The position numbers and the translations under genes were made by a program. Under the pieces are notes generated by a model that worked only from the letters and a program-made list of their open reading frames with translations, had not been told where the DNA came from and did not search any database. From 2-12-FULL-60-19 sp041483675 (GTDB lineage: Bacteria > Desulfobacterota > Binatia > UBA9968), in contig JBGPGE010000076.1 of assembly GCA_041483675.1 (NCBI GenBank), forward strand, positions 1-22,090: 22,090 bases of DNA, read 5' to 3'. Shown here piece by piece: positions 1 to 7,353 of this stretch. Each line of letters begins with the position of its first letter. Position 1 is the first letter of the stretch.

Positions 1-129
1 CGGAAAAAAGGCGAGATTGTCAGGAGGTAAACGCCTTGTGCCACGAGCCCGGGATTTCAGCGGGGGGTTCAGCGCGATAAGTCCACAGTCAGGCCCGACC
101 CCGCCTTTGAAAAGCAAATAACCAAAGCC

Positions 130-153
130 TGGCACCCGCTATGGCACCCGCTA
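130..153. repeat. Perfect tandem duplication of a 12-bp unit
   Basis: The unit TGGCACCCGCTA occurs twice head to tail (130-141 and 142-153), 25 bp before the start of the first gene. It may be simple slippage or a binding site. The rest of 1-178 shows no gene and no convincing promoter. Confidence 0.7.
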
Positions 154-178
154 GTATTTACAGAGCGGCGGGCGGGCA

Positions 179-568
179 ATGCCAAAGGAGATAGAACAGC
201 TAGATTGGGAGAAGATTGAAACATTCGCAGCAGACTGGAAAAACGTTTCCATCAAGACTAAAGCTGAGAAAGCCAAGCAGCTCTACCACTACAACCTCGG
301 ATATAGATTTTATTCGAGCATCGAGCACTCTGATGGATGGGCGATTTCCCACTACGTTGAAACTTGGGACGAAAAGGGTCTAAAGCTCAGAGGTGAACCT
401 TCCGACACTCTCGTTAATATTGCTCTTCCTCACAATTTTTGGGTCATGAGTAATATCTTCTTAGGACTTTGTTCACACTTTAAGATAGAAGAGCCAGCAG
501 TAATGCGAGAACTAGATGATAATTGGCAAGCATTGTTCGGCGAGTCGATGTCAAGGGAGTCATCTTAG
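179..568 (+). CDS. Hypothetical protein, 129 aa, family not recognised
   Basis: I do not recognise the family. The product is a 129-residue soluble-looking protein without signal peptide or membrane segment. It is acidic and rich in aromatic residues (many Trp, Tyr and Phe), with a lysine-rich stretch near residues 22-35 and an acidic, Trp-containing C-terminus. Its codons are visibly richer in A and T than those of the metabolic genes to the right, which suggests recent acquisition or weak selection. No clear Shine-Dalgarno sequence precedes the ATG; the upstream bases are a GGCGGGCGGGC run. It is the only plus-strand gene at this end and faces the 3' end of ddl. The amino-acid composition and lack of overlap with another gene support real coding, but function is open. 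Confidence 0.55.
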   Translation: MPKEIEQLDWEKIETFAADWKNVSIKTKAEKAKQLYHYNLGYRFYSSIEHSDGWAISHYVETWDEKGLKLRGEPSDTLVNIALPHNFWVMSNIFLGLCSHFKIEEPAVMRELDDNWQALFGESMSRESS

Positions 569-677
569 GCGGAGAAAAAGGAAGCGGCGACAGGTTCTTG
601 CACTCACACATTGTCGTAATGCAAGACGCGGCCCCGTCATGCGCTCAGGAAATAAAAACTGGCTCGTCGAAGTTGCG

Positions 678-693
678 CAGCGGTTAACCGCTG
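678..693. other. 16-bp perfect palindrome at the ddl stop codon
   Basis: CAGCGGTTAACCGCTG is its own reverse complement and contains the TAA stop of ddl (684-686, minus). On the plus strand it is followed within 10 bases by a run of five T, so it could help terminate transcription leaving the hypothetical gene at 179-568. On the minus strand no T run follows. A role as a terminator is tentative. Confidence 0.4.
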
Positions 694-1787
694 AAGGTCG
701 TTTTTAGTTTCTTCTCTCTCTTGAACCGCTCCAGGGCGAGCTGGATCAAGCGGTCGATGAGTTCGGTGTAGGAGAGGCCGCTGGCTTCCCAGAGCTTGGG
801 GTACATGCTGATCTTGGTGAAGCCGGGGATGGTGTTGATCTCGTTGACGATGACTTCTTTGTCGTCACGCAGAAAAAAATCCACGCGCGCCATGCCCTCG
901 CAGCAAAGCGCTTTGAAGGTTTTGATCGCGACCTGCTGAATCTCTTCCATTACGCGTAGCGGAAGTTTTGCGGGGATCTCCAGCCGCGCGCCGTTTTCAT
1001 CCAAGTATTTCGCCTCGTAAGAGTAAAACTCGTGCCGGGTGACGATCTCGCCGGGCACGGAGGCGATGGGACGCTCGTTGCCCAACACGGAGCACTCGAT
1101 CTCCCGCCCCACGATGCACTCTTCGACCAGAATCTTTTGATCGTAGCGAAAGGCATCTTTAACGGCCTTAAGGAACTCGGGTTCATTTTTGGCCTTGCCG
1201 ATGCCGACGGAGGATCCCAGGTTGGCGGGTTTGACGAACAGCGGGAGCCCAAGCTCGCGCGTGACGGCCGCAAAGTCGATTTGGTCTTGGCCGGCGCGGT
1301 CGAAGACCAGAAATTTGGCGATTGGAATGCCCGCGTCGCGCAGGAGCCGCTTCATCGCGTCTTTGTCCATTCCCACCGCCGACCCCAGGACGCCGGCGCC
1401 GACGAAGGGGATATCGGCGAGCTTGAGCAGACCCTGAACCGTGCCGTCCTCGCCGAAGGTGCCGTGCAGGACGGGGAAAACTACATCCACCGGCTTTTGA
1501 TTGCCGCGCCCGGAGAGCCGAACCCACTGCTTCGCATTGTTCCCCGGCACAAGCGCCAGCGCGTTGCTTTCGTGGTTGAACTTTATCGGCTTCGGAGTTG
1601 TGACCCGCTGCAAGAGGCGCGCGTCGTCGTTCAAGTACCAGCGCCCTCTTTTGTCGATGCCGATCAGGACGACCTCGTACTTTTTCTTGTCGATCGCGTC
1701 GAAAATATTTTTGGCTGAAATAATGGAGATCTCGTGCTCGGCGGATTTGCCGCCGAAGAGAATCGCTACTCGCAATTTGCGCTTCAT
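684..1787 (-). CDS. ddl: D-alanine--D-alanine ligase
   Basis: The enzyme joins two D-alanines with ATP to make the dipeptide that ends the peptidoglycan pentapeptide; it acts in the cytoplasm. The 367-residue protein has the usual Ddl layout: an N-terminal domain with FGGKSAEHEIS (residues 11-21, Glu17 for the first D-Ala), HGTFGEDG (109-115), the ATP-grasp lysine in FVKPANLGSSVGI (184-196), an FYSYEAKYLD segment (254-263), and the metal/substrate signature NEINTIPGFT (315-324). Length is normal. The ATG is preceded by AGGATAAG, a fair ribosome binding site. The gene stands alone, not in a division/cell-wall cluster; its neighbour upstream on the same strand is an ABC binding protein 38 bp away, so co-transcription is possible. 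Start and product are secure. Confidence 0.95.
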   Translation of the reverse strand: MKRKLRVAILFGGKSAEHEISIISAKNIFDAIDKKKYEVVLIGIDKRGRWYLNDDARLLQRVTTPKPIKFNHESNALALVPGNNAKQWVRLSGRGNQKPVDVVFPVLHGTFGEDGTVQGLLKLADIPFVGAGVLGSAVGMDKDAMKRLLRDAGIPIAKFLVFDRAGQDQIDFAAVTRELGLPLFVKPANLGSSVGIGKAKNEPEFLKAVKDAFRYDQKILVEECIVGREIECSVLGNERPIASVPGEIVTRHEFYSYEAKYLDENGARLEIPAKLPLRVMEEIQQVAIKTFKALCCEGMARVDFFLRDDKEVIVNEINTIPGFTKISMYPKLWEASGLSYTELIDRLIQLALERFKREKKLKTTFSG

Positions 1788-1825
1788 CTTATCCTGTTCG
1801 AACGGGCGTTGAGACCGGGATGGCG

Positions 1826-3022
1826 TTACGGCTTCTTCACCTGCGGCGCCTCGTGCTCCACCGTTTTAACAACCTTCCCGGGGTAGCGCCTGGTTTCGAA
1901 CTTGAGCACGAAGTATTTTGTCTTGACGGGGTCGCCTTTGTCGTCGAACGTAATCGAGCCCGTGATGCCTTTAAAGTCTTTAATGTTTCTCACGGCGGCG
2001 GAGACCTGGGCGCGGGTCGGTTTCTTGCCGCCCAGCTCCTGAACCGCCTGCTCGATCGCTTTGATGCCGACGGCGGCGGCGTCGTAGCCGTACATTCCGA
2101 ACGACTCCGCCTCTTTGCCGAAGCGCTGTTTGAATCTCTTGGCGAAAGCGGCCGCTTCCGGCGAGGCGTCGATCGGCGCGGCCACCGTGGTGTAATAAGA
2201 TCCGACCGCCGCGTCGCCGGCGATCTTGACCATTTCCGAGGAGTCCAGGCCGTCCGGGCCCAGAAAGGCGCTCTTGACTCCCTTTTCTCTCATCTGTTTG
2301 AGCAGCAACCCTCCCTGATGGTAGATGCCGCCGAAGTAGACAAGACCCGGATTTTTCGCCTTCATCGGAATAATCAGCGGGCTGAAGTTCGCGCGTTCCT
2401 CCGTGCCTTCATAGCCGAGCACTTGAAGCCCCAGTTTTTTCGCTTCGGCGCGAAAGTTATCGGCGACCCCCTGGCCGTAGGGTGTTTTGTCTTGAACGAT
2501 ATAGACCGATTTGACCTGGATATCCTGGGCGGCGAACTTTGCCCCGACCGGACCTTGAACGTCGTCGCGGCCGCAGACCCGGTTGACGTTCGGGTAGCCT
2601 CGATCGGTGATCTCCGTCGCCGTGTTTGCCGGGGATATCATCGTGAGCAGTGTCTCTTTGTAGACGTTCGAGGCCGGCAGGGCGACGCCGGAATTAAAAT
2701 GGCCCACGACCAGCAGCACGTCGGGATCGGCGGCGACGTTCCTGGCGTTGGCGACGCCGATCTCCGGTTTCGCCTGGTCGTCGAACGGAACGAGGATCAG
2801 ATCGTACCCCAGCGCCTTGAACGTCTTGGTTGCTTCTTCGACCGCGAGCTGCGCGCCGAGCTTGATGTGCTCGCCCAAAGCCGCCTGCTCCCCGGAGAGC
2901 GGGCTTTGCGTCACCACCTTGATGGTTTTCTTTTGTTGCGGCCAGGCGTCGGGCAAACCGAGCAGCGGACCGGTCAGCAAGAGCGCGCCAAAGACCAAAC
3001 TGAGCCTGATGTTATCCGGCAC
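1826..3022 (-). CDS. Branched-chain amino-acid-type ABC transporter substrate-binding protein
   Basis: A periplasmic receptor of the LivK type I fold (Peripla_BP_6), which catches a small ligand and hands it to an ABC permease. The 398-residue product opens with a hydrophobic signal peptide (about residues 7-26, cleavage near the Ala/Trp/Pro stretch), then the family start KTIKVVTQSPLSGEQAALGE and, further on, VVGHFNSGVALPASNVY and ISPANTATEIT, which form the ligand pocket. The start is GTG, 6 nt after a good AGGAG. The permease and ATPase genes are not in the window, so this is an orphan receptor gene; the ligand cannot be told from sequence, and in this family it may be amino acids, amides or aromatic acids. 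A sigma-70-like promoter lies just upstream (3043-3071). Confidence 0.9.
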   Translation of the reverse strand: MPDNIRLSLVFGALLLTGPLLGLPDAWPQQKKTIKVVTQSPLSGEQAALGEHIKLGAQLAVEEATKTFKALGYDLILVPFDDQAKPEIGVANARNVAADPDVLLVVGHFNSGVALPASNVYKETLLTMISPANTATEITDRGYPNVNRVCGRDDVQGPVGAKFAAQDIQVKSVYIVQDKTPYGQGVADNFRAEAKKLGLQVLGYEGTEERANFSPLIIPMKAKNPGLVYFGGIYHQGGLLLKQMREKGVKSAFLGPDGLDSSEMVKIAGDAAVGSYYTTVAAPIDASPEAAAFAKRFKQRFGKEAESFGMYGYDAAAVGIKAIEQAVQELGGKKPTRAQVSAAVRNIKDFKGITGSITFDDKGDPVKTKYFVLKFETRRYPGKVVKTVEHEAPQVKKP

Positions 3023-3042
3023 GGTGTTCTCCTCTCCAAATA

Positions 3043-3071
3043 TTCTTACGCTACCGGTTCCTGCCAGTCAA
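3043..3071 (-). promoter_or_regulatory. Probable sigma-70 promoter of the ABC binding-protein gene
   Basis: On the minus strand a TTGACT -35 element (3066-3071) is separated by 17 bp from a TAAGAA -10-like element (3043-3048). Transcription would start about 14 bases before the GTG codon, leaving just room for the AGGAG ribosome binding site. The -35 matches consensus at five of six positions; the -10 is weaker. Confidence 0.5.
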
Positions 3072-3082
3072 CGCGAATCACG

Positions 3083-3155
3083 GAATGGAGTAAAGGAGCG
3101 GTGGAGTGATGGAGTAATGGGTGGGATCAATACTCCAATACTCCATCACTCCAAT
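3083..3155. repeat. TGGAGTRA hairpin repeat, copy 1
   Basis: The left arm repeats GGAGTAA/GGAGTGA octamers. After a GGGTGGGATC spacer the right arm carries AATACTCC and CCATCACTCC, so TGGAGTGATGGAGTA pairs almost perfectly with its reverse complement. It fills the gap between the doxX-like gene and the binding-protein gene. A second copy lies at 13928-13999 with the same spacer. The build (short direct repeats in each arm, inverted arms, intergenic position, more than one copy) is that of a miniature or REP-like dispersed element. Confidence 0.85.
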
Positions 3156-3159
3156 TCTT

Positions 3160-3597
3160 TTACGGCACGAACAACCGGTCGATGGAGAGCGGGCCGGCGC
3201 CTTGGAGAAATATCGCCAGGGCGATCGCCAGGAAAGCCAGGTTGGCCTCGATGCCGTGCCCCTTGCCCGGAGCAAGCTCCCAGTTTATGAAAAGGCCGTT
3301 TTGCCAATGTACGGTTTTGATCGCGCCGGCCATCACGGTCCCTACCGCCAGCGCAGCGAGCCGCGTCAGCAAACCCAGCACAAGGCCGATACCGCCGAGG
3401 AACTCGGCAAAGCACACGAGGTAAGCGATCTGAAGGGGCAGGCCCATCGAGGTCATGTGCCCTACCGTGCCTTTGAGGCCGTGCCCGCCGTACCAGCCCA
3501 GAACCTTTTGGGCGCCGTGGGCGAAAAAGATCACGCCCAAAACAACTCGCAGGATGAGAAGAGAGAGAGACGCATCGGTTGCCAATAGAGCTTCCAT
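3160..3597 (-). CDS. DoxX family membrane protein
   Basis: A 145-residue, four-helix inner-membrane protein of the DoxX family. It shows the family's typical start, with ILRVVLGVIFFAHGAQKVLGW at residues 15-35, then membrane segments near 57-76 (FAEFLGGIGLVLGLLTRLAAL follows), 80-95 and 120-137. An amphipathic loop HGIEANLAFLAIALAIF precedes the last helix. I start at the ATG at 3597, because AAGGAGGG lies 7 nt before it; the open frame extends 32 codons further up but without family similarity. Relatives have been linked to thiosulfate:quinone oxidoreductase subunits or to redox/thiol stress, but the role of most members is unknown. It lies directly downstream of the pirin gene on the same strand (gap 82 bp). 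Confidence 0.88.
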   Translation of the reverse strand: MEALLATDASLSLLILRVVLGVIFFAHGAQKVLGWYGGHGLKGTVGHMTSMGLPLQIAYLVCFAEFLGGIGLVLGLLTRLAALAVGTVMAGAIKTVHWQNGLFINWELAPGKGHGIEANLAFLAIALAIFLQGAGPLSIDRLFVP

Positions 3598-3679
3598 CGG
3601 AATCCCTCCTTGTGTTTGGTTCTCTACACGGCCGTAGGAAACTTCTGAACGACGGCCGACTATAGCACCTCGCGTCGAG

Positions 3680-4378
3680 TCAAGCGAGGTCAAACAGCAG
3701 GACCTCCGTAGCCTCGAGGGCCCTGACTTCCAGAATTTTATCCTGGCTAACGGCGGCTCCGTCGCCGGCCTTTAACACCGTGCCGTTAAGCGTCGCGGCG
3801 CCGCGTGCGACCTGCAACCAGGCGTGGCGGTCGGGCTTCAGCCGGTAAGCTATCTGCCGGCCCGCGAGGAGATGCGCAGCGGAGAGGCTAACGTCCTGAT
3901 GCACTGTGACGGCGCCGTCGCGACCGTTTCCGGCAGCGACGAGAGTCCAGCGGTCGCGATTCTTTCCCGGATCGAAAGAGCGCTGCTCGTAAGAGGGCGC
4001 GAGATTCTGCCGCCCGGGCAGTATCCATATCTGCAGGAAGTGAACCGCCTCTGTTTTCGACGGGTTGAGCTCGCTGTGACTGATTCCCGTTCCAGCGCTC
4101 ATCCGCTGCACCTCGCCGGGAACGATGGTTGTCTGAGTTCCCGTGCTGTCCTTGTGCTCCACGGCGCCTTCCATGACGTAGGTGATGATCTCCATGTCGC
4201 GGTGTGAGTGAGTGCCGAAGCCTCTCGCAGGACTGACACGATCTTCGTTGATGACTCTGAGATCGCGAAAGCCCATGTACTTCGGGTCCTGATAGTCGCC
4301 GAAAGAAAAAGTGTGGCGGCTGTCGAGCCAGTTTAGCTTTGTATGTCCCCGATCGTCACTACGACGAAATTTGATCAT
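3680..4378 (-). CDS. Pirin family protein (bicupin)
   Basis: A 232-residue two-cupin protein of the pirin/YhhW family. The N-terminal cupin holds the metal ligands His57 and His59 (in GFGTHSHRDMEI) and His101 and Glu103 (in GISHSELNP), the same four positions used by known pirins for iron. The C-terminal cupin (from about residue 150) is more divergent, as usual. Some bacterial members oxidise quercetin in vitro; others act as redox-sensing regulators, so the physiological role is not fixed by sequence. The ATG has a GGGAGG site 6 nt upstream. It leads a same-strand pair with the DoxX gene, an association that fits oxidative-stress functions but is not proof. Confidence 0.92.
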   Translation of the reverse strand: MIKFRRSDDRGHTKLNWLDSRHTFSFGDYQDPKYMGFRDLRVINEDRVSPARGFGTHSHRDMEIITYVMEGAVEHKDSTGTQTTIVPGEVQRMSAGTGISHSELNPSKTEAVHFLQIWILPGRQNLAPSYEQRSFDPGKNRDRWTLVAAGNGRDGAVTVHQDVSLSAAHLLAGRQIAYRLKPDRHAWLQVARGAATLNGTVLKAGDGAAVSQDKILEVRALEATEVLLFDLA

Positions 4379-4524
4379 GTTAGCCTCCCGTCATAATTGT
4401 GGGCCGTTCAGCTTCGCCGCCTGGCCGACCGTTACTAACGGCGCGGCCAGTGTTCGCGATGTTTTTATTGCGGCCGGATCGCTCTCCGGGCAGATCTAAG
4501 ACTCAGGTTCCTCAGCGTCGGAAG

Positions 4525-4800
4525 TTAACCGAGCATACCCTGTGTCTCATGGACATAACACCATATCCAAGCCGCAGCCGGGATAGCGCGCATGACCGCG
4601 TGTTGCGTCTTATGAAAGTGTTGGGTCGCGTGCTTGCCCGTCGAGGAATCGCAACAACCGACGTGGCCGCACGATTGGCACTCGCGAAGAGCTACCCAAA
4701 CGGTTCCCTCAGCCAGGCACTCCTCGCACGCGTTGGGAGTTTTCTGCGGGGGAAAATCCTCCGGGTTTAGACCTTTCAAATGTTCACACGACTTGGCCAT
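4525..4800 (-). CDS. UBP-type zinc finger protein
   Basis: A 91-residue protein that is almost wholly one UBP-type zinc finger, the ubiquitin-C-terminus-binding fold of eukaryotic deubiquitinases, which also occurs as a stand-alone domain in many bacteria. Visible zinc ligands include Cys5 and His7, Cys25 and Cys28, Cys41 and Cys44, Cys49, His57 and the later histidines 61-67. CGHVGCCDSS and HATQHFHKTQHAVM are characteristic. The ATG has a perfect AGGAGG 6 nt upstream. The bacterial role of these single-domain proteins is unknown; binding of a C-terminal Gly-Gly peptide is a possibility by analogy only. It follows the isochorismatase-like gene by 30 bp on the same strand, where the gap holds its ribosome binding site, so the two are probably co-transcribed. 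Confidence 0.9.
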   Translation of the reverse strand: MAKSCEHLKGLNPEDFPPQKTPNACEECLAEGTVWVALRECQSCGHVGCCDSSTGKHATQHFHKTQHAVMRAIPAAAWIWCYVHETQGMLG

Positions 4801-4830
4801 TGTTCCTCCTGCCGCCTCGAGAGGTGATCT

Positions 4831-5616
4831 CTACTTCTTCTGTCTAATGGCGTCTTGCGCTTTTTGATAACTCTCGATCAGCGCCGTGTAGTTCGGCGCC
4901 ACGATCGTATACAACTTCGCGATTTCCGCCGCTTCGGGACGATTCCACGTGCGGTGAACTTCGGAGAGCAGCGCGTTGGCCGTCGTCGGCACGACGCCCG
5001 CTTGCGCCAGGCGAGCGAGCGTGGTGCGCGAGGCCATCTCGCTCGGATCGCCCGAAGCATCCATCACCGCGTACACTTTGAAGCCCGCCGCTTTGGCGTC
5101 CAGCGCCGGAAACATGACGCAGACGCTGGTCCAGACGCCGGCCATGATCAAGGTCTTCTTGCCCGTCGCGCGCACCGCTTTGACGAAGTCTTCGTTGTCC
5201 CACGCGTTGACCTCGCCCTTACGCGGCACGTAGACCGCGTGCGGCGCGTACTGGTGGATCTCCGGCATGAGGGGACCGTTGGGGCCGTTCGGCTCCGATG
5301 CGGTTGTGATGACGGGGATTTTCAGCAGTGTCGCGAGCTTCGCCATCGCCACTGCATTGGCGCGCAGGTCGGTGATACTGATGTCCTTCACCGTCTGAAA
5401 CAGGCCCGACTGGTGATCGAGCATCAGGAAGACCGTATCCGCAGGGTCGAGCAACGCCTGGCCCCCGCCCGTGCTCAGCACGCTCGATCGCGGCGCGCTC
5501 GCGCCCTGGGCCGACCGGGCCGTCGGCAAGTGCTGCGGCCCGAAAAGAGCCAACACCAGAAATGCCGCGAGGACCCATGCGGCCTTAGCGATGATTCGTT
5601 TCCCGTTTGTTGACAT
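4831..5616 (-). CDS. Secreted YcaC-type isochorismatase-like hydrolase
   Basis: A cysteine hydrolase of the isochorismatase-like superfamily, nearest in style to YcaC. The catalytic triad is visible as Asp67 (FLMLDHQSG), Lys133 (VPRKGEVNAWDNEDF) and Cys166 (AGVWTSVCVMFPALDA), and the YcaC-like tail TLARLAQAGVVP...VHRTWNRPEAAE is present. Unlike cytosolic YcaC, this 261-residue protein carries about 40 extra N-terminal residues: a basic start (KR, K), a hydrophobic run at 12-25 and an Ala-X-Ala-like end near ARSAQGAS, so export to the periplasm is likely. The substrate is unknown for the family. AAGGAGG precedes the ATG by 6 nt. It heads a pair with the zinc-finger gene. Confidence 0.9.
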   Translation of the reverse strand: MSTNGKRIIAKAAWVLAAFLVLALFGPQHLPTARSAQGASAPRSSVLSTGGGQALLDPADTVFLMLDHQSGLFQTVKDISITDLRANAVAMAKLATLLKIPVITTASEPNGPNGPLMPEIHQYAPHAVYVPRKGEVNAWDNEDFVKAVRATGKKTLIMAGVWTSVCVMFPALDAKAAGFKVYAVMDASGDPSEMASRTTLARLAQAGVVPTTANALLSEVHRTWNRPEAAEIAKLYTIVAPNYTALIESYQKAQDAIRQKK

Positions 5617-5728
5617 AAATTCCTCCTTGGGATGTTTTTGATCTCTTAAGCTTACTCAAACCCGATCATGGGTCAACAAGCCGCCGGTTTGCCTTAAATG
5701 CCGCCCATGCCGGCTCGATCAATGGGTC

Positions 5729-6550
5729 CTATGATCCGGCGGAGTCGAGCATGTATTGGAGGACCGGCTTCCAGACGCGCGGATCGCTGTCGATGTTGCG
5801 GTGCTCGGCGCACGGCCCGGTGAACGGTCCCACCGGATTGCCGATCGCCACGTTGGAAACCTCGGTTACGGACGGCGCCTCGGCTTCAAGCGTCTCCCGG
5901 CCCGGGCACAACGCAAAGCCGGACGGCACGTAGAAGTTGAAGGCCCGAACGACGTTGCTCGGCACGACGGTGTAAGACAAAAAACCCTCCATGTGGGCGA
6001 TCATCTGCACCGGAATCGCCGCCTTTTTGAGATCGTGCGCCACGTCGATGACGATCGCGCCTCCCTGACTGTGGCCCGCGAGATAGAGTTTGTCACCGGG
6101 AGAGTAGAGATATTTGATCACGTCCAGGACGACTTCACTGTCTCCTTTGATCATCAGCGCGATGCTGTTCGGAAACCGCCTGGCGAGCTGGATCGCCAGG
6201 ACGTGCATCAAGGACTCGTGAAACGCAATCTCGCCAAACTCCTCTTCTCGACCGACATTCTTATAAGCCGGCCAATTTTTCGGATTGAAGTAGCGCGCTC
6301 CCTCCCAGGCCGGCGTGTCGCCGCCGTAGACTCCGATGAAAATGACTTTGCCGGTTTTCGACGGACTCGCGCCGTTCTGTTTCACGATGTCCGAGAGGTC
6401 GGACGCTCTGGTGAACTTGATCCGCTCAGGCGCAGGCCGGGGGTTGTCCGAAGTGCGCAGGCCCGTCGTAGCGCAGCCGGCTATGGCCGATAATAGCGCA
6501 GCGTACATCAGCCGCCGGGTGAGTTTGAGTGTCGGAGCTTTTGCTAGCAT
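5729..6550 (-). CDS. Lipoprotein, alpha/beta-hydrolase or lipase-like
   Basis: A 273-residue predicted lipoprotein. The N-terminus has basic residues (KLTRR), a short hydrophobic run and the lipobox LSAIAGC, giving lipid-modified Cys26. The body contains the nucleophile elbow GHSQGG (in LYLAGHSQGGAIVIDVAH), the hallmark of alpha/beta hydrolases, preceded by SIALMIKGDSEVVLDVIKYL. A possible catalytic His lies in PCAEHRNIDSDPRVW near the C-terminus. Four further cysteines or prolines suggest a periplasmic or outer-membrane location. I cannot name the substrate; an esterase, lipase or thioesterase role is inference from the fold. No clear Shine-Dalgarno sequence is seen before the ATG, but the signal sequence fixes the start well. 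It is divergent from acpS. Confidence 0.8.
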   Translation of the reverse strand: MLAKAPTLKLTRRLMYAALLSAIAGCATTGLRTSDNPRPAPERIKFTRASDLSDIVKQNGASPSKTGKVIFIGVYGGDTPAWEGARYFNPKNWPAYKNVGREEEFGEIAFHESLMHVLAIQLARRFPNSIALMIKGDSEVVLDVIKYLYSPGDKLYLAGHSQGGAIVIDVAHDLKKAAIPVQMIAHMEGFLSYTVVPSNVVRAFNFYVPSGFALCPGRETLEAEAPSVTEVSNVAIGNPVGPFTGPCAEHRNIDSDPRVWKPVLQYMLDSAGS

Positions 6551-6580
6551 ACGCGCCGCGGTTGAGTGTAGGCACGGCGC

Positions 6581-6598
6581 GCGGCTTTGTAAAGCCGC
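6581..6598. other. Inverted repeat between divergent genes
   Basis: GCGGCTTT and AAAGCCGC face each other across GT, forming an 18-bp palindrome in the 87-bp gap between the lipoprotein gene and acpS. It could be an operator or a small hairpin. No T run follows on either strand, so it is unlikely to terminate transcription. Confidence 0.5.
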
Positions 6599-6637
6599 TG
6601 GTTGACACGCCGGTGCCGGCGGGGCAAACTCGGTCGC

Positions 6638-7030
6638 ATGGTCGTGAGCGTGGGGGTCGATATGGTCGAGGTCGGACGGATACAGAAGGCGCTGGAGGAT
6701 CGCGTGATCGGCAAGCGCTTTCGCGGCCGGGTGTATACGGCGGAAGAGATTCGCTACTGCGAACGCAAAAAGGGGCGAGGCAGGTATGAAAGCTACGCGG
6801 GGCGGTTTGCCGCCAAAGAGGCGGTGATGAAGGCGCTGGGGAGAGGCTGGAGCGGGAAAGTGACCTGGTTAAATATTGAAGTGGTGCGCGCAAGGAGTGG
6901 AAAACCCGAAATCGCGCTCCACAATGAGACTTCCGTGCTCGCCCAGGAGCAGCGCATCCGCCGCTTTGCTCTTTCGATCACCCACACCCATGACCACGCG
7001 CTTGCCTACGTGATCGCACAGGACGATTAA
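6638..7030 (+). CDS. acpS: Holo-[acyl-carrier-protein] synthase
   Basis: AcpS moves 4'-phosphopantetheine from CoA onto a serine of apo acyl carrier protein, switching on fatty-acid synthesis. The 130-residue protein matches the family from end to end: VGVDMVEVGRI (metal-binding Asp8), RFAAKEAVMKALG (Glu61, Lys65), WLNIEVVR and the closing SITHTHDHALAYVIA. I choose the ATG at 6638; a TTG twelve codons upstream is open but adds residues foreign to the family. A perfect TTGACA (6602-6607) lies 17 bp from a weak CAAACT (6625-6630), which would place the transcript start right at the ATG; no ribosome binding site is seen, so a leaderless message is conceivable. Function is secure, regulation is not. 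Confidence 0.94.
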   Translation: MVVSVGVDMVEVGRIQKALEDRVIGKRFRGRVYTAEEIRYCERKKGRGRYESYAGRFAAKEAVMKALGRGWSGKVTWLNIEVVRARSGKPEIALHNETSVLAQEQRIRRFALSITHTHDHALAYVIAQDD

Positions 7031-7050
7031 AGGTCACACGCCGCGCCAAG

Positions 7051-7287
7051 TTATTCCCGTTTTTTCGCCGGCAGCAGAAAAATCGTCGCCAGCGCCCAGA
7101 TTCCCAGCCCGAAGCCGGCCACGGTCCAGATCGTTTTGCTGCGGCCGCTCTGCCCCGCGATCAGGCCGCAAAGGATCGCGTCGAGCAGGTGCACGAGGGC
7201 GGCGGTGCGAAGCAGCGCCTCCCCGTCGAGACCGGCGTCGACGAAGTGGAGACCGGTGAAATAGCTGAGCGCGTTATAAAAGTCCAC
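7051..7287 (-). CDS. Small membrane protein, 78 aa, unknown function
   Basis: A 78-residue protein with a likely membrane segment around residues 26-42 (AALVHLLDAILCGLIAG) and a second near 50-72 (IWTVAGFGLGIWALATIFLLP), ending in the basic tail AKKRE, so two helices with a short polar loop. I do not recognise a family. The start is GTG, with GGGAG 13 nt upstream, rather far for a ribosome binding site. It is transcribed towards acpS (gap 20 bp) and its start region lies beside the mtnA promoter. Its hydrophobic pattern and fit between two genes argue for real coding, but no relative is known to me. Confidence 0.55.
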   Translation of the reverse strand: MDFYNALSYFTGLHFVDAGLDGEALLRTAALVHLLDAILCGLIAGQSGRSKTIWTVAGFGLGIWALATIFLLPAKKRE

Positions 7288-7294
7288 CTGGCTC

Positions 7295-7324
7295 TTGACG
7301 CTCCCTTTGTCTCCTTACTATACT
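7295..7324 (+). promoter_or_regulatory. Probable sigma-70 promoter of mtnA
   Basis: TTGACG (7295-7300) and TATACT (7319-7324) are spaced by 18 bp; each differs from consensus at one position. Transcription would begin near 7331, followed by AGGAAG at 7341-7346 and the mtnA ATG at 7354. The element also lies in front of the divergent small membrane gene. Confidence 0.65.
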
Positions 7325-7353
7325 CAGCCTCCGCCGCAATAGGAAGCATCCTC

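Noticed and set aside
130..153. Possible sigma-54 promoter (TGGCAC at the tandem repeat)
   Set aside because: The -12 element would need TTGC about five bases after TGGCAC; the sequence there is ATGG, so the match fails.
1032..1718. Plus-strand frames opposite ddl
   Set aside because: ddl on the minus strand carries all catalytic motifs; the opposite frames show none.
1820..3109. A 429-codon plus-strand open frame, longer than the gene opposite it
   Set aside because: It is the antisense of the ABC binding-protein gene, which has a signal peptide, family motifs and a good ribosome binding site; the plus frame is a GC-rich shadow, rich in Arg, Asp and Gly without family signature.
4379..4524. 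Possible gene between pirin and the zinc-finger gene (plus-strand frame 4399-4770)
   Set aside because: The frame overlaps the zinc-finger gene on the other strand, and shows no ribosome binding site or family features; the 146-bp gap is probably promoter and untranslated DNA.
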